Positions 33,940-43,504 are shown, counted from the stretch's first letter. The stretch is DNA of 64,000 bases from Collinsella sp. AM34-10 (GCF_003469185.1 NZ_QSIL01000001.1:442671-506670), one strand, 5' to 3'. Notes: a model not told the origin generated them from the letters alone. Program-made: numbers and translations.

Positions 33940-34076
33940 TCTGGTCTCAGCGGCCCCGGCACGGGCTAAGTTTATCGCGAGTTCCGCACGAACAGGAGGC
34001 CACTTAATGTGGCCTCCGTCGTGAGCAGGACTGTAGAGCAGGAAACTTAGCCCGTGCCGGGGCCGCTGAGACCAGA
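33940..34076 (-). repeat. Structured intergenic element A2 (inverted partner of A1)
   Basis: Arms 33940-33973 and 34043-34076 are perfectly complementary over 34 bases and, apart from AAGTTT next to the core, unrelated to the A1 arms. The 69-base core 33974-34042 read on the minus strand matches A1 along both flanks, keeps the loop ATTAA, and replaces the apical stem by GGAGGCCAC/GTGGCCTCC, so both sides of the stem have changed together. Confidence 0.85.
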
Positions 34077-34138
34077 ACGGTGGGATACGCAGGTTCAGAT
34101 GGGGCTTTGATGCATGGGTGGTCTGTTGGTGGGCAAAT

Positions 34139-34147
34139 GGGTATGAT
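34139..34147 (+). promoter_or_regulatory. Candidate -10 (GGGTATGAT) of rnj
   Basis: It lies downstream of element A2 and 120 bases before the rnj start. It shares the GGGTA form with other candidate promoters here; no good -35 is visible. Confidence 0.4.
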
Positions 34148-34266
34148 GCTGTAGTTATTGCATCGACTCTGTGATGCATGTTTGTACGTTCCCGGCGGTC
34201 GGTTTGCCAGAAGCGCCCCGTCGGTTGTTCCAGACCCGTTTCGAAGAAAGGAAACCACACGAACCT

Positions 34267-35937
34267 ATGGCAGCTAAAAAATCATCTCCCTTGAAGATCA
34301 TTCCGCTCGGCGGCCTTGACGGCATCGGCAAGAACATGACGGTCTTCGAGTGCGGCGACGACATGGTGCTCGTCGACGCCGGTCTCATGTTCCCCGACGA
34401 CTCCCAGCCCGGTATCGACTTGGTACTTCCCGACTACACCTATGTCCTGGAGAACGAGGAGAAGCTCCGCGGTATCGTTGTCACCCACGGCCACGAGGAC
34501 CACACCGGTTCGCTTCCGTACCTGCTGCAGGACCTCAACAACAAGGTGCCCATCTTCTCGAGCAAGCTGACGCTCGGTTTTATCGAGGGTAAGCTCTCCG
34601 AGTTCCGCATTCGCGCGCCCAAGTTCCGTGAGGTCAAGGGCGGCAGCCACGTCAATCTCGGTGGCATCTCGCTCGATTTCTTCTCCATGACGCACTCCAT
34701 TCCGGGTGCTTTGGGCGTGTTTATTCGCACCAACCAGGGCACCGTTATGCACACGGGCGACTTTAAGCTCGACCAGACGCCCATCGACGGCGTCACGCCC
34801 GACTATGCCGCCATCAGCCGCTTTGCCAAGCAGGGTATCGACCTGCTGCTTTCCGACTCCACCAACGCCACGGTTCCCGGCTTTACTAAGTCCGAGGCCG
34901 AGGTTGGCCCCAACCTGCTGCATGCCATCAAGAACGCCCCGGGCCGCGTGTTCGTCGCGTCGTTCTCGAGCCACATCCATCGCCTGCAGCAGATCTGCGA
35001 CGCTGCCCGCAAGTGCGGCCGCAAGGTCGTCGTGACAGGACGTTCCATGCTCACCAACACTCGCGTGGCGCGCGAGCTTGGCTACCTCAACATCGACGAT
35101 GCCGATATCCTCGATGCCTTTGATATCGATAACCTACCCGACGACAAGATCGTCGTCATGTGCACCGGTTCGCAGGGCGAGCCGCTGTCGGCCCTGTCCC
35201 GCATGGCCAACGGCGAGCACAAGACGCTCTCCATCCACGAGGGCGATACCGTCATCCTGTCCGCTACGCCCGTTCCTGGCAACGAGAAGGCCGTGCAGCA
35301 GGTCGTCAACAGCCTGGCAAAGCTCGGCTGCGACGTGTGGGATAAGAATCGTGCCCTCGTCCATGTCTCGGGCCACGGCAGCCAGGAGGAGCTCAAGCTT
35401 CTGATGGCCATGGCCAAGCCCACCTACTTTATGCCGGTTCACGGCGAGGCCGTGCATCTGCGTGCCCATGCCCAGCTTGCCCGTAAGATGGGCATTAAGG
35501 ATGATCACATCTTTATCCTCGATAACGGCGACACGCTCGAGATGCGTGGCGGTATCGTCAAGCGCGGTACGCCTGTCGAGTCCGGCGTCGTCTATGTTGA
35601 CGGTCTGCGCATCGGCGACACCGACCCCATCGTCCTGCGCGATCGCCAAAAGCTCGCCAACGACGGTATGGTCACGGCCGTTGCCATCGTCTCGCTCAAG
35701 CATAAGAAGATCGAGGCTATCGAGTTCTCGGGCCGCGGTGTTTCGTTTGCCATCGACGACCAGTTCTCCGAGGATGCCTCAGCAGCCATCATGAAGACGA
35801 TCGAGAAGGGCAAGTTTAGCTTTACCAGCAGTGGCTCCGATGCCATTCGCAAGGCCGTGCGCGATTCGCTCTCCAACTTTATCTGGAGCCGCACGCGCAC
35901 CCGTCCGATGATCATCCCGGTCGTCATGGAGGTTTAG
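34267..35937 (+). CDS. rnj: Ribonuclease J
   Basis: 556 residues; a metallo-beta-lactamase/beta-CASP RNase with 5'-3' exo- and endonuclease activity. Zinc motif THGHEDHTGSLPY, later SDSTNA, the beta-CASP FSSHIHR and PVHGEAVHL are seen. The frame opens at 34171; the ATG at 34267 (MAAKKSSPLK) is preferred, with AAAGGAAA about 13 bases upstream. It follows pnp, so two RNA-decay enzymes flank the A elements. Overlaps nothing but abuts ftsK. Confidence 0.94.
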   Translation: MAAKKSSPLKIIPLGGLDGIGKNMTVFECGDDMVLVDAGLMFPDDSQPGIDLVLPDYTYVLENEEKLRGIVVTHGHEDHTGSLPYLLQDLNNKVPIFSSKLTLGFIEGKLSEFRIRAPKFREVKGGSHVNLGGISLDFFSMTHSIPGALGVFIRTNQGTVMHTGDFKLDQTPIDGVTPDYAAISRFAKQGIDLLLSDSTNATVPGFTKSEAEVGPNLLHAIKNAPGRVFVASFSSHIHRLQQICDAARKCGRKVVVTGRSMLTNTRVARELGYLNIDDADILDAFDIDNLPDDKIVVMCTGSQGEPLSALSRMANGEHKTLSIHEGDTVILSATPVPGNEKAVQQVVNSLAKLGCDVWDKNRALVHVSGHGSQEELKLLMAMAKPTYFMPVHGEAVHLRAHAQLARKMGIKDDHIFILDNGDTLEMRGGIVKRGTPVESGVVYVDGLRIGDTDPIVLRDRQKLANDGMVTAVAIVSLKHKKIEAIEFSGRGVSFAIDDQFSEDASAAIMKTIEKGKFSFTSSGSDAIRKAVRDSLSNFIWSRTRTRPMIIPVVMEV

Positions 35938-35938
35938 T

Positions 35939-38719
35939 TTGGCGCGCGGATCTGCACAAAACGCCAAAGGCAATAAGGCCAGTAACCAACCGGCATCTGC
36001 TAAGGGTGCCGGTTCCCATCTGCGTGCCAATCAGGGCCACGAGTCGGAGTTCGATGAGTTCGAGCCCTTGGTCGAGCCTTCGGCCAATCGCGATATCGCC
36101 GGCGTGGTCATTGCCGTTTTGGCGATTGCGTCCTTCATTGCCGTGATTTCGCCGGCAACGGCGCCCGTGACGGCTGCTGTCGCCGGTTTCTATCACCTCG
36201 GCTTTGGCCTGGGCGCCTACGTGCTGCCGATCGTCATCTTGCTGTTTGCCGCCACGCTCTTTTTGGGTGAGGACTCGCCGCTCAACATTCGCTCGGTCGC
36301 GGGTGGCGCCGTGGTCTTTGTGGCCATTGTCTCTATCCTGTCGCTGATGGTGCCGGGCACGAGCGATTCGTGCGACCTCATGTTTGCGCCGCAGAACCTA
36401 TCCGCGTCGGGCGGCTACATTGGCGCCTTTATCGCAAGTACCTTGCAAAACGCCCTGGGTAAACCTATTGCCATGGTTGTCTTGCTGGGGCTTGTCGTCG
36501 TTGGCCTGGTCATTATCGGCTTTTCGGTGGGCGGCGTTTTGCGCTCCGCACGCGATCGCGCCGCCGATTTTGCCGAGCGCCGTCGTGCCGATGTCAACGC
36601 GAGCCCGTGGGGCGATGAAGAGGCCCTGTCGGTTCCCGGCGTTGCCCGTCCGCACCTGAGCATTCTGCGCCAGAAGGGGACTGACGCCGCCGTGACCACG
36701 GTCATGGGTGGCGATGCCGACCCGGTTTTGGATGACGACGAGGACGATGACCCGTTTGTCGACGTGTCCGAGGCCGTGGAGGCCGAGCGCGCCAAGACCA
36801 CGCTGCTGCCGCGCCGCCATGCCAAGAAGCGCAAGGCCGCGCCCAGGCTCAACACGAGCGAGCCTGACCCCTCTTGGTCCGATAGCGAGATTGAGCTCAC
36901 CGAGGGCGATGACGAGGATGACGAGGCTCTGCTCGAGACCGCCAAGACCACATTGCTGCCGCGTCGCCGCGCCAAGGCAGGACAGGTCACCGGACAGTTT
37001 TCGATGGAAGACGACCCGGACAAGGCTGACGAGTCAGAGCCGCCGTTTGCCGTGAATCCCGTTTCGGCAGCTCCGAAGATCCCCGACTTCCTAAAACATC
37101 CCAAGGTTTCCGATGCCTCCACTCTTACGGCTTCTGCCGCTCCTGTTGCAGTCGGCGATGGGGGAGCGGACGGCACCGCTGCCGATACCGAGGGCGACCA
37201 AGAGGATGGCCTCAAGCTCCCGCCGCTCGAAATCCTGCATGCCAATCCGCAGTCGGCGTCCTCCGCGTCTTCTGATAAGGAGCTGGAACAGACTGCCGAG
37301 TCGTTGCAGTCCACCTTGCTCGAGTTTGGCCGTAGCGCCCGCGTTGTCGGCTGGATTGCCGGCCCCACGGTCACGACCTTTAAGCTGCAGCCCGGTGAGG
37401 GCGAGCGCGTGAGCAAGATCTCGAGCCTCGAGGACGATATCGCGCTTTCGCTTGCCGCCCAGTCGGTGCGTATTTTTGCGCCGATTCCCGGCACCTCGCT
37501 CGTTGGTATCGAGATTCCCAATCGTAAGCGTCAGAACGTCAACTTGGGCGACGTGCTTCCCTATGTGAAAGGCGGTCCGCTCGAGCTTGCCATCGGTCGC
37601 GATGCCGAGGGCACGCCGGTTGTCGCCGACCTCGCCAAGATGCCCCACTTGCTGATCGCCGGTACTACCGGTTCGGGTAAGTCGGTCATGATCAACTCAA
37701 TCATCACGACCCTGCTCATGCGCGCTCTTCCCGAGGACGTTCGCCTGATCATGGTCGACCCCAAGCGCGTCGAGCTTGCGGGCTATAACGGCCTGCCGCA
37801 TCTCTACGTGCCCGTGGTGACCGAGCCCAAGCAGGCGGCCAGTGCACTGCAGTGGGCCGTGTCCGAGATGGAGCGTCGCCTGAAGGTCTTCGAGCGCCTC
37901 AACGTTCGCAAGATCTCGACCTATAACGAAAAGCAGGCCGCCGGCGAGTTTGAGCATTACGATAACCCGCCGCAAAAGATGCCCTATCTGGTCATCATCA
38001 TCGACGAGCTTTCGGACCTGATGATGGTCGCCGGCAAGGATGTCGAGGCCTCGATCGTCCGTATCGCCCAGCTGGGTCGTGCCGCCGGTATTCACCTTAT
38101 CGTGGCTACGCAGCGCCCCAGCTCCAATGTGGTGACGGGCCTTATCAAGGCCAACATCACCAACCGTATCGCCTTTAACGTGGCTACGGGTATCGATTCC
38201 CGCGTCATCATCGATCAGATGGGCGCCGAAAAGCTCACCGGTTTAGGCGACATGCTGTTCTCCAAGGTCGACTGGGGCAAACCCCGCCGTATCCAGGGCT
38301 GTTTTGTCTCGGACGACGAGATCAACGAGATCGTCGAGTTCGTTAAGTCGCAAAGCGAGCCCGATTACCACGAGGAGATCCTGTCTGCCGTGGCGCCCGC
38401 TTCCATGTCCATGGCTGGTGGCGGCGGCATTGTTCGCACGGGTGTTGCCGAGCCGCAGGATGACGACCCGCTTATCTGGGAGGCCGCCCATATTGTGGTG
38501 GAATCGCAGCTGGGCTCCACATCTGGCCTGCAACGCCGCCTCAAGGTTGGCTATGCGCGCGCCGGGCGTATTATGGACATGCTGGAAGAAAAGGGTGTCG
38601 TCGGCCCGCCCGACGGTTCCAAGCCACGCGAGGTCCTGCTGGACGAGGAGGGGCTCGCTGCGCTGGAGTCTGTCGACGCCGAGATGGCACGTGAAGATCG
38701 TGAGTTTGGAGGATTCTGA
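35939..38719 (+). CDS. ftsK: DNA translocase FtsK/SpoIIIE
   Basis: 926 residues; moves chromosomal DNA through the closing septum. N-terminal transmembrane helices (about residues 50-200) are followed by an acidic linker and the motor domain with Walker A AGTTGSGKS and IIIDELSDLMM, and a C-terminal gamma winged helix (RRLKVGYARAGRIMDMLEE). The linker holds an imperfect repeat, AKTTLLPRR, at about residues 285 and 335. TTG start at 35939 with GGAGG six bases upstream, one base after the rnj stop. Confidence 0.94.
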   Translation: MARGSAQNAKGNKASNQPASAKGAGSHLRANQGHESEFDEFEPLVEPSANRDIAGVVIAVLAIASFIAVISPATAPVTAAVAGFYHLGFGLGAYVLPIVILLFAATLFLGEDSPLNIRSVAGGAVVFVAIVSILSLMVPGTSDSCDLMFAPQNLSASGGYIGAFIASTLQNALGKPIAMVVLLGLVVVGLVIIGFSVGGVLRSARDRAADFAERRRADVNASPWGDEEALSVPGVARPHLSILRQKGTDAAVTTVMGGDADPVLDDDEDDDPFVDVSEAVEAERAKTTLLPRRHAKKRKAAPRLNTSEPDPSWSDSEIELTEGDDEDDEALLETAKTTLLPRRRAKAGQVTGQFSMEDDPDKADESEPPFAVNPVSAAPKIPDFLKHPKVSDASTLTASAAPVAVGDGGADGTAADTEGDQEDGLKLPPLEILHANPQSASSASSDKELEQTAESLQSTLLEFGRSARVVGWIAGPTVTTFKLQPGEGERVSKISSLEDDIALSLAAQSVRIFAPIPGTSLVGIEIPNRKRQNVNLGDVLPYVKGGPLELAIGRDAEGTPVVADLAKMPHLLIAGTTGSGKSVMINSIITTLLMRALPEDVRLIMVDPKRVELAGYNGLPHLYVPVVTEPKQAASALQWAVSEMERRLKVFERLNVRKISTYNEKQAAGEFEHYDNPPQKMPYLVIIIDELSDLMMVAGKDVEASIVRIAQLGRAAGIHLIVATQRPSSNVVTGLIKANITNRIAFNVATGIDSRVIIDQMGAEKLTGLGDMLFSKVDWGKPRRIQGCFVSDDEINEIVEFVKSQSEPDYHEEILSAVAPASMSMAGGGGIVRTGVAEPQDDDPLIWEAAHIVVESQLGSTSGLQRRLKVGYARAGRIMDMLEEKGVVGPPDGSKPREVLLDEEGLAALESVDAEMAREDREFGGF

Positions 38720-40215
38720 TGGCTGCACGCTTTGGTGACATGCTGCTCGAGCAGCGTCGCCGGATGGGCCTTTCCATCCAGCAGGTCGCCAACACCATCA
38801 AAATCAGGCCGCAGATCATCGAGTTTTTCGAGACCGGTAACTTTGCATCGATGCCCCCGCGCGGCTATGCGCAGGGCATGATTTCGAGCTACGCTCGCTT
38901 TTTGGGGCTTAACCCTCGCGAGGTCGTCAACGCTTATTTTGATGACCTCATGGCATATGAACGCGAGACCTCGCAGCAGGGCGGTCGTTTTCAGGATGCT
39001 GCCGGCTACGTTAACTCGCGCTCGTCGGTCGATAACGGACGCTTTCTGATGGTTCAGGGTGGTCGCTCGACGCGGTACGGCCAGCGCCCTCCGCAGGCGG
39101 GCTATATCACCGAGACGGGCTCCAGCGAGGAGATTCGTTCTCAGCGAGATCGCTTTCGCAGTACGCCCATGCCTGATGACCGTGCGCTTCCCGCCGCTCG
39201 CGGGTTGAGTCGCGATCCCCGCGCCGGTTACGGCGACGGTGGCTACTCCGGTCGTGGTTATCGCGGAGTTTCTGCCGGGCGTTCCCACGGTGGTTACGCC
39301 GACGCCGATACCACGCAGGTGACGCCGCGCCTCCGTTCTCAATCGCAGCCTTACGGGCAGCGCTCTTCGGCGCCTCGCTCTGGCCAGCTTGGCTATCAGA
39401 ACCGTGGCGAGCTTGCGCCGCGTTCGGGTCAGCGCGGCTCGCAGAGCCAAGGCGGATATCGTGGTCGTCCCGATAGCGGTCGCGGCCGTATGCCGCAGGG
39501 GAATGGTCGCGGTGGTTCTAATCGCGGACGCGGTGGTGGACGTGCTCCCCAGAATAATGGACTCGATCCGCGCATCATCTACGCCGGCATCGGTGCCGTG
39601 GCGCTTTTGTTGATTCTGCTCATCGTGGTCCTCCTGCGTGGCTGCGGCTCTTCTGCACCCGAGTCGACGCCTGAGACGCCCGCGGCCACCAAGACGACGA
39701 CCAAGAAGTCTTCCAAGAAGACCGAATCTGTTGACGAGGATGAAGGCACCGACGAGGCGACGGATTCTGCCGATTCCGATGCCGCCAAGGCGAACGCGAA
39801 AAAGAAAGAGGACGAGGTCATCAAGGTCAAGGTCTCCGTTGCCAAGGGCAAGACCGCCTGGATCGAGGTCAAGGTCGACGGTAAATCGGTCTTTGGCGCC
39901 CAGGCAACCGGTCCCTTTGAGCAGGAGTACACGCCCGAGTCCTCGATCGAGATCACCACGTCCAAGCCCTCCGATGTCACGGTTACCAAGAACGGTGAAA
40001 AGGTTCGCTACGACACCAAGACATCGGGTGTGGCGCGCGTGACCATTACCGTTCCCAAGAAGGAGACCGCAGAGTCCGAGGATGGCGAGAGTACCGACGG
40101 CACCGACGCCCAGTCTACCGACGGCACCGACCCTCAGTCTACCGACGGTACCGACACGGCATCCGACGGCCAGACTGCAAACGATTCAGATGACTATTCG
40201 TACGACAGCTACTAA
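38719..40215 (+). CDS. RodZ-like helix-turn-helix membrane protein (DUF4115)
   Basis: 498 residues. An N-terminal XRE-like HTH (GDMLLEQRRRMGLSIQQVAN) is followed by a long Gly/Arg/Ser/Tyr/Gln-rich disordered stretch (about 95-275), one transmembrane helix (IGAVALLLILLIVVLL) and an extracytoplasmic DUF4115 domain (AWIEVKVDGKSVFGA). It ends in a Ser/Thr/Asp tail with three STDGTD-type repeats. RodZ links MreB to the elongation machinery. The basic linker is much longer than in E. coli RodZ. ATG overlaps the ftsK stop. Confidence 0.85.
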   Translation: MAARFGDMLLEQRRRMGLSIQQVANTIKIRPQIIEFFETGNFASMPPRGYAQGMISSYARFLGLNPREVVNAYFDDLMAYERETSQQGGRFQDAAGYVNSRSSVDNGRFLMVQGGRSTRYGQRPPQAGYITETGSSEEIRSQRDRFRSTPMPDDRALPAARGLSRDPRAGYGDGGYSGRGYRGVSAGRSHGGYADADTTQVTPRLRSQSQPYGQRSSAPRSGQLGYQNRGELAPRSGQRGSQSQGGYRGRPDSGRGRMPQGNGRGGSNRGRGGGRAPQNNGLDPRIIYAGIGAVALLLILLIVVLLRGCGSSAPESTPETPAATKTTTKKSSKKTESVDEDEGTDEATDSADSDAAKANAKKKEDEVIKVKVSVAKGKTAWIEVKVDGKSVFGAQATGPFEQEYTPESSIEITTSKPSDVTVTKNGEKVRYDTKTSGVARVTITVPKKETAESEDGESTDGTDAQSTDGTDPQSTDGTDTASDGQTANDSDDYSYDSY

Positions 40216-40241
40216 GGCTCCCCGTACCGAAAGGAAGAACC

Positions 40242-40739
40242 ATGGCTAAAGATTCCAGCTTCGACGTTGTGTCCGAGGTCAATATGCAGGAGGTCGATAA
40301 CGCCTTCCAGCAGACCGCCCGCGAGATCTCTCAGCGCTATGACCTCAAGGACTCCGGCGCCACCATCGAGCTTTCGAAGGGCGATAAGCTCTTTACGATC
40401 AATGCCCCGGCCGATTTTGTCTCCAAGCAGATTATTGACGTGCTGAGCTCTAAGCTCATCAAGCGCGGCATCGATCTTAAGGCTGTCTCTTGGGACGCGC
40501 CGCAGGCGGCTTCGGGCGGTACCGTGCGCGTGCTCGGCCATATCGTCGAGGGCATTGACCAGGCGACCGCCAAGAAGATTAATAAGGACATCAAGGATCA
40601 AAAACTCAAGGTCAAGGTGACCATCGAGGCCGATAAACTGCGCGTTTCCTCGGCCTCTAAGGACGCGCTGCAGACCGTGATCCAGTTCCTGCGCGACCAA
40701 GACTACGGCCAGCCGCTGCAGTTTACCAACTACCGCTAA
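40242..40739 (+). CDS. yajQ: YajQ family nucleotide-binding protein
   Basis: 165 residues of the UPF0234/YajQ family (starts MAKDSSFDVVSEVNMQEVDN). Two ferredoxin-like domains bind RNA or nucleotides; a Xanthomonas member binds cyclic di-GMP, but ligand use here is unknown. A good ribosome-binding site (AAAGGAAG) precedes the ATG. Confidence 0.9.
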   Translation: MAKDSSFDVVSEVNMQEVDNAFQQTAREISQRYDLKDSGATIELSKGDKLFTINAPADFVSKQIIDVLSSKLIKRGIDLKAVSWDAPQAASGGTVRVLGHIVEGIDQATAKKINKDIKDQKLKVKVTIEADKLRVSSASKDALQTVIQFLRDQDYGQPLQFTNYR

Positions 40740-40765
40740 CTTACTCGAAAGGACCGTTCTCCAAC

Positions 40766-42115
40766 ATGGATACACCTTTGGGCTCCGTGCTCTACATCAC
40801 CCTCGGGTGCGCTAAGAACGAGGTTGACACCGACCGCATGCGTTCGCTGCTGACCGCCGCGGGCTATGAGGAGGCATTCGATCCGCAGGACGCCGATATC
40901 GCTATCGTCAACACGTGCTCGTTTCTCGCCTCGGCGACGTCCGAGAGCATCGAGACCACGCTCGAGCTCGCTAACGAGGTGCAGGACGGCGTTCGCGCCT
41001 GCCCCATCGTCATGTGCGGTTGCGTGCCGTCTCGTTACGGCGATGACCTGCCCGACGAGCTTCCCGAGGTCGCGGCCTTTGTGAAGGCCGATGAGGAAGA
41101 CGGTATCGTCTCTGTCATCGATGGCGTGCTGGGCGTGGAGCGCGAGATCGCTGCCTATATTCCGCAGGTCAAGCGTACCGTCGAGGGTGCCGTTGCCTAT
41201 GTCAAGATTTCCGATGGCTGCAATCGTTTTTGCAGCTTCTGCATGATCCCCTACATTCGCGGTCGCTATCATTCGCGCAATGCCGAAAGCATTATCTCCG
41301 AGGTGCGCGACCTGGTTGCCGGCGGTGTGCGCGAGATTGTGCTGATCGGCCAGGACACGGGCATCTGGGGCACCGACTTTGCCGACGAGGACGTCGCCGA
41401 GGGCTCGCCGCGCAATCTGGCGCAGCTGCTGCGTGCCGTCGCCGAGGCTGTGCGCCCGCATAACGTCTGGGTCCGTGTGCTCTATCTGCAGCCCGAGGGC
41501 ATGACCGAAGAGCTTATCGAGACGATTCGCGATACGCCCGAGGTGCTGCCCTATATCGATATCCCCGTACAGCACTGCGATGCGCGCATCCTTAAGGCCA
41601 TGCGCCGCTCCGGTTCGCGCCAGGAGCTCGAGGATCTTTTCCGTGACCTTCGCGAGCGCATCCCCGGCATTGTGATTCGTTCCACGGCCATGGTCGGCTT
41701 CCCGACCGAGACCGACGACGAGTTCCGCGACCTTATCGACTTTATGGACACCGTCGGCTTTGACTACACGAGCGTCTTTGCCTACTCGCGTGAGGAGGGC
41801 AGCCTGGCCGCCAAGATGGAGGGCCAGGTCGATGAGGAGGTCAAGCTCGAGCGCGCCCAGGAGGCCATGGATCTGGCCGAGTCGCTCGGTTTTGCCGCCA
41901 CGGCAGCCCATGTGGGCGAGCGCGCACAGGTGATCGTCGATGGTATCGAGGAGACCGAGGACGGCGCTGAGCTGATCGGTCATGCCTGGTTCCAGGCGCC
42001 CGATTCCGATGGTGCGGTGCATCTGGACGCCAGCGAGGCATCCGTGGGCGATATTCTGACCGTCGAGTTTACCGATAGCTTCTGCTATGAGCTTATCGGT
42101 CATGTTGTGGAGTAG
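40766..42115 (+). CDS. rimO: Ribosomal protein S12 methylthiotransferase RimO
   Basis: 449 residues; a radical SAM enzyme that methylthiolates an Asp of uS12. TLGCAKNEVDTD and VNTCSF in the N-terminal domain, cluster motif CNRFCSFCMIP, and a C-terminal TRAM domain. The LGCAKNxVD signature separates it from MiaB and MtaB. It overlaps a long antisense open frame that is an artefact. Confidence 0.94.
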   Translation: MDTPLGSVLYITLGCAKNEVDTDRMRSLLTAAGYEEAFDPQDADIAIVNTCSFLASATSESIETTLELANEVQDGVRACPIVMCGCVPSRYGDDLPDELPEVAAFVKADEEDGIVSVIDGVLGVEREIAAYIPQVKRTVEGAVAYVKISDGCNRFCSFCMIPYIRGRYHSRNAESIISEVRDLVAGGVREIVLIGQDTGIWGTDFADEDVAEGSPRNLAQLLRAVAEAVRPHNVWVRVLYLQPEGMTEELIETIRDTPEVLPYIDIPVQHCDARILKAMRRSGSRQELEDLFRDLRERIPGIVIRSTAMVGFPTETDDEFRDLIDFMDTVGFDYTSVFAYSREEGSLAAKMEGQVDEEVKLERAQEAMDLAESLGFAATAAHVGERAQVIVDGIEETEDGAELIGHAWFQAPDSDGAVHLDASEASVGDILTVEFTDSFCYELIGHVVE

Positions 42116-42124
42116 GAGAGCGTC

Positions 42125-42763
42125 GTGGCAAACGAGAGCAATAAGGAACTGACGAGTGTTTGGACGCCCGCCAACATCGTGACGTGCGTTCGCATCGTCT
42201 TTATCCCGGTGTTCATGATCGTCTCGGCCCTGTCTCACGCGAGCGTTGCCGGTACGGACTGGAGCACCTTCGACGGCCCGCTCGCCGCCGCTGCCTTCAT
42301 TCTGTATGTGATCCTGTCGTGCACCGATAAGGTCGACGGCTATCTGGCGCGCTCGCGCAACGAGATCACTGATTTTGGCAAGTTCTTGGACCCCATCGCC
42401 GATAAGCTGCTCGTGTTTTCGGCCCTGCTGCTGTTCCTTGATTTTGGCGCGGTGACCGTGTGGTCCGTGTTCATCATCCTGTTCCGTGAGCTGCTGGTGA
42501 GCGCCCTTCGCATGGTCGCGAGTGCTGCCGGTGTAGTCGTTGCCGCCGATAAGCTCGGCAAGTACAAGACGGCGACCACGATGGTCTCCATCTGCGGCTA
42601 TCTGTGCGTCTTTGCGATGGCCGGCCTTCAGCTGGGGCCGGTGTCGCTGCTGCTCGGTGTCTATTCGGTGTCGCGCTTCCTGTACGTCATCGCCGTGATT
42701 TTGACCATTGTCTCGGGCGCCCAGTACTTCTGGAACTGTCGCAAGATCGTCTTTTCGGTCTAG
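42125..42763 (+). CDS. pgsA: CDP-diacylglycerol--glycerol-3-phosphate 3-phosphatidyltransferase
   Basis: 212-residue integral membrane enzyme for phosphatidylglycerol phosphate. It has the CDP-alcohol transferase motif D-x2-DG-x2-AR-x8-G-x3-D-x3-D, read as DKVDGYLAR then GKFLDPIAD. GTG start at 42125. Position between rimO and cinA fits PgsA in Gram-positives. A second family member is at 63134-63838. Confidence 0.92.
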   Translation: MANESNKELTSVWTPANIVTCVRIVFIPVFMIVSALSHASVAGTDWSTFDGPLAAAAFILYVILSCTDKVDGYLARSRNEITDFGKFLDPIADKLLVFSALLLFLDFGAVTVWSVFIILFRELLVSALRMVASAAGVVVAADKLGKYKTATTMVSICGYLCVFAMAGLQLGPVSLLLGVYSVSRFLYVIAVILTIVSGAQYFWNCRKIVFSV

Positions 42764-42775
42764 GTCCTGGTGGGT

Positions 42776-43306
42776 ATGACGGAGTCTTATTTGCAGATCG
42801 CCGCAAACAACGAGGAGCTGGCGCGCGATATTGTCGAGCGCGCGAGTGCCCGTGGTGTGACGGTGTCGACGGCGGAGTCGCTGACGGCGGGCATGATCGC
42901 CTCGACGATTGCCGATATCCCGGGTGCCTCGGCGGTGCTTCGTGGCGGTGCGGTGACCTACTGCGATGAGATCAAGCATCGTGTTCTGGGTGTTGAGCAG
43001 GAGACGCTCGATCGGTTTAGCGCCGTGTCGCACCAGACGGCGCGCGAGATGGCCGTGGGCTCGCTGGACCTCTATCAGAGCGATGTGGCCGTGAGCGCAA
43101 CGGGCTACGCTGGGCCCGGTGGCGGCACTGAGCAAGACCCCGCCGGTACGTTCTATATTGGGTGGGCGTATCGCGCGGCCGATGGGGGAGCGCCGGTTGT
43201 CGAGTCTGCGCGCTGTCATTACGAGGGCGATCGGTCGTGCGTTCGTGCCCATGCGGTCGCGGAGGCTTTGGAGCGCATTGTCCGCGTGCTCAATTCTATG
43301 GAATAG
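42776..43306 (+). CDS. CinA C-terminal domain (nicotinamide-nucleotide amidase-type) protein
   Basis: 176 residues corresponding only to the amidase half of CinA (PncC), with STAESLTAGMIAST and SATGYAGPGGGTEQDPAGT. PncC deamidates NMN. The N-terminal MoeA-like half of full CinA is missing, so it is a stand-alone PncC form. ATG at 42776; a GTG at 42770 is also in frame. The pgsA-cinA-recA order is common. Confidence 0.9.
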   Translation: MTESYLQIAANNEELARDIVERASARGVTVSTAESLTAGMIASTIADIPGASAVLRGGAVTYCDEIKHRVLGVEQETLDRFSAVSHQTAREMAVGSLDLYQSDVAVSATGYAGPGGGTEQDPAGTFYIGWAYRAADGGAPVVESARCHYEGDRSCVRAHAVAEALERIVRVLNSME

Positions 43307-43313
43307 ACGTGGT

Positions 43314-43337
43314 TTAAGGGGCCTTAGGGCCCCTTAA
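43314..43337 (+). terminator. Perfect hairpin after the CinA-type gene
   Basis: TTAAGGGGCC-TTAG-GGCCCCTTAA; a 10-bp stem seven bases after the stop. There is only a short T-rich tail. The rest of the gap up to recA is G/T-rich, with GCGTTTGGTCGG repeated at 43432 and 43454. Confidence 0.6.
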
Positions 43338-43504
43338 TTGTGGAGCTAGGGACCTTTAACGGTATTGGTGTTTGCGCTGGTACATGACCTAAACTTGTTC
43401 GATTACCCGTATTTGTGATTGGTGGGGTCAAGCGTTTGGTCGGTGATTGGTTGGCGTTTGGTCGGGTTTTGGAATGGTCGGGTGCATATGATGAATCTGA
43501 ACGG

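Noticed and set aside
33666..34076. Elements A1/A2 as a minimal CRISPR or a transposon with terminal repeats
   Set aside because: There is no repeat-spacer periodicity and the outer arms differ between copies, which neither model allows.
36791..36970. Duplicated segment in the ftsK linker as a recent tandem duplication
   Set aside because: Only nine residues (AKTTLLPRR) repeat with diverged codons; noted in the gene entry but not a separate element.
40736..43252. 838-codon antisense frame across rimO, pgsA and the CinA-type gene
   Set aside because: It spans three well-supported genes on the other strand and has no family likeness.
43432..43465. GCGTTTGGTCGG twice, as a possible repeat array upstream of recA
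   Set aside because: Only two copies in a G/T-rich stretch; no regular spacing or structure, so not called as a repeat family or CRISPR.
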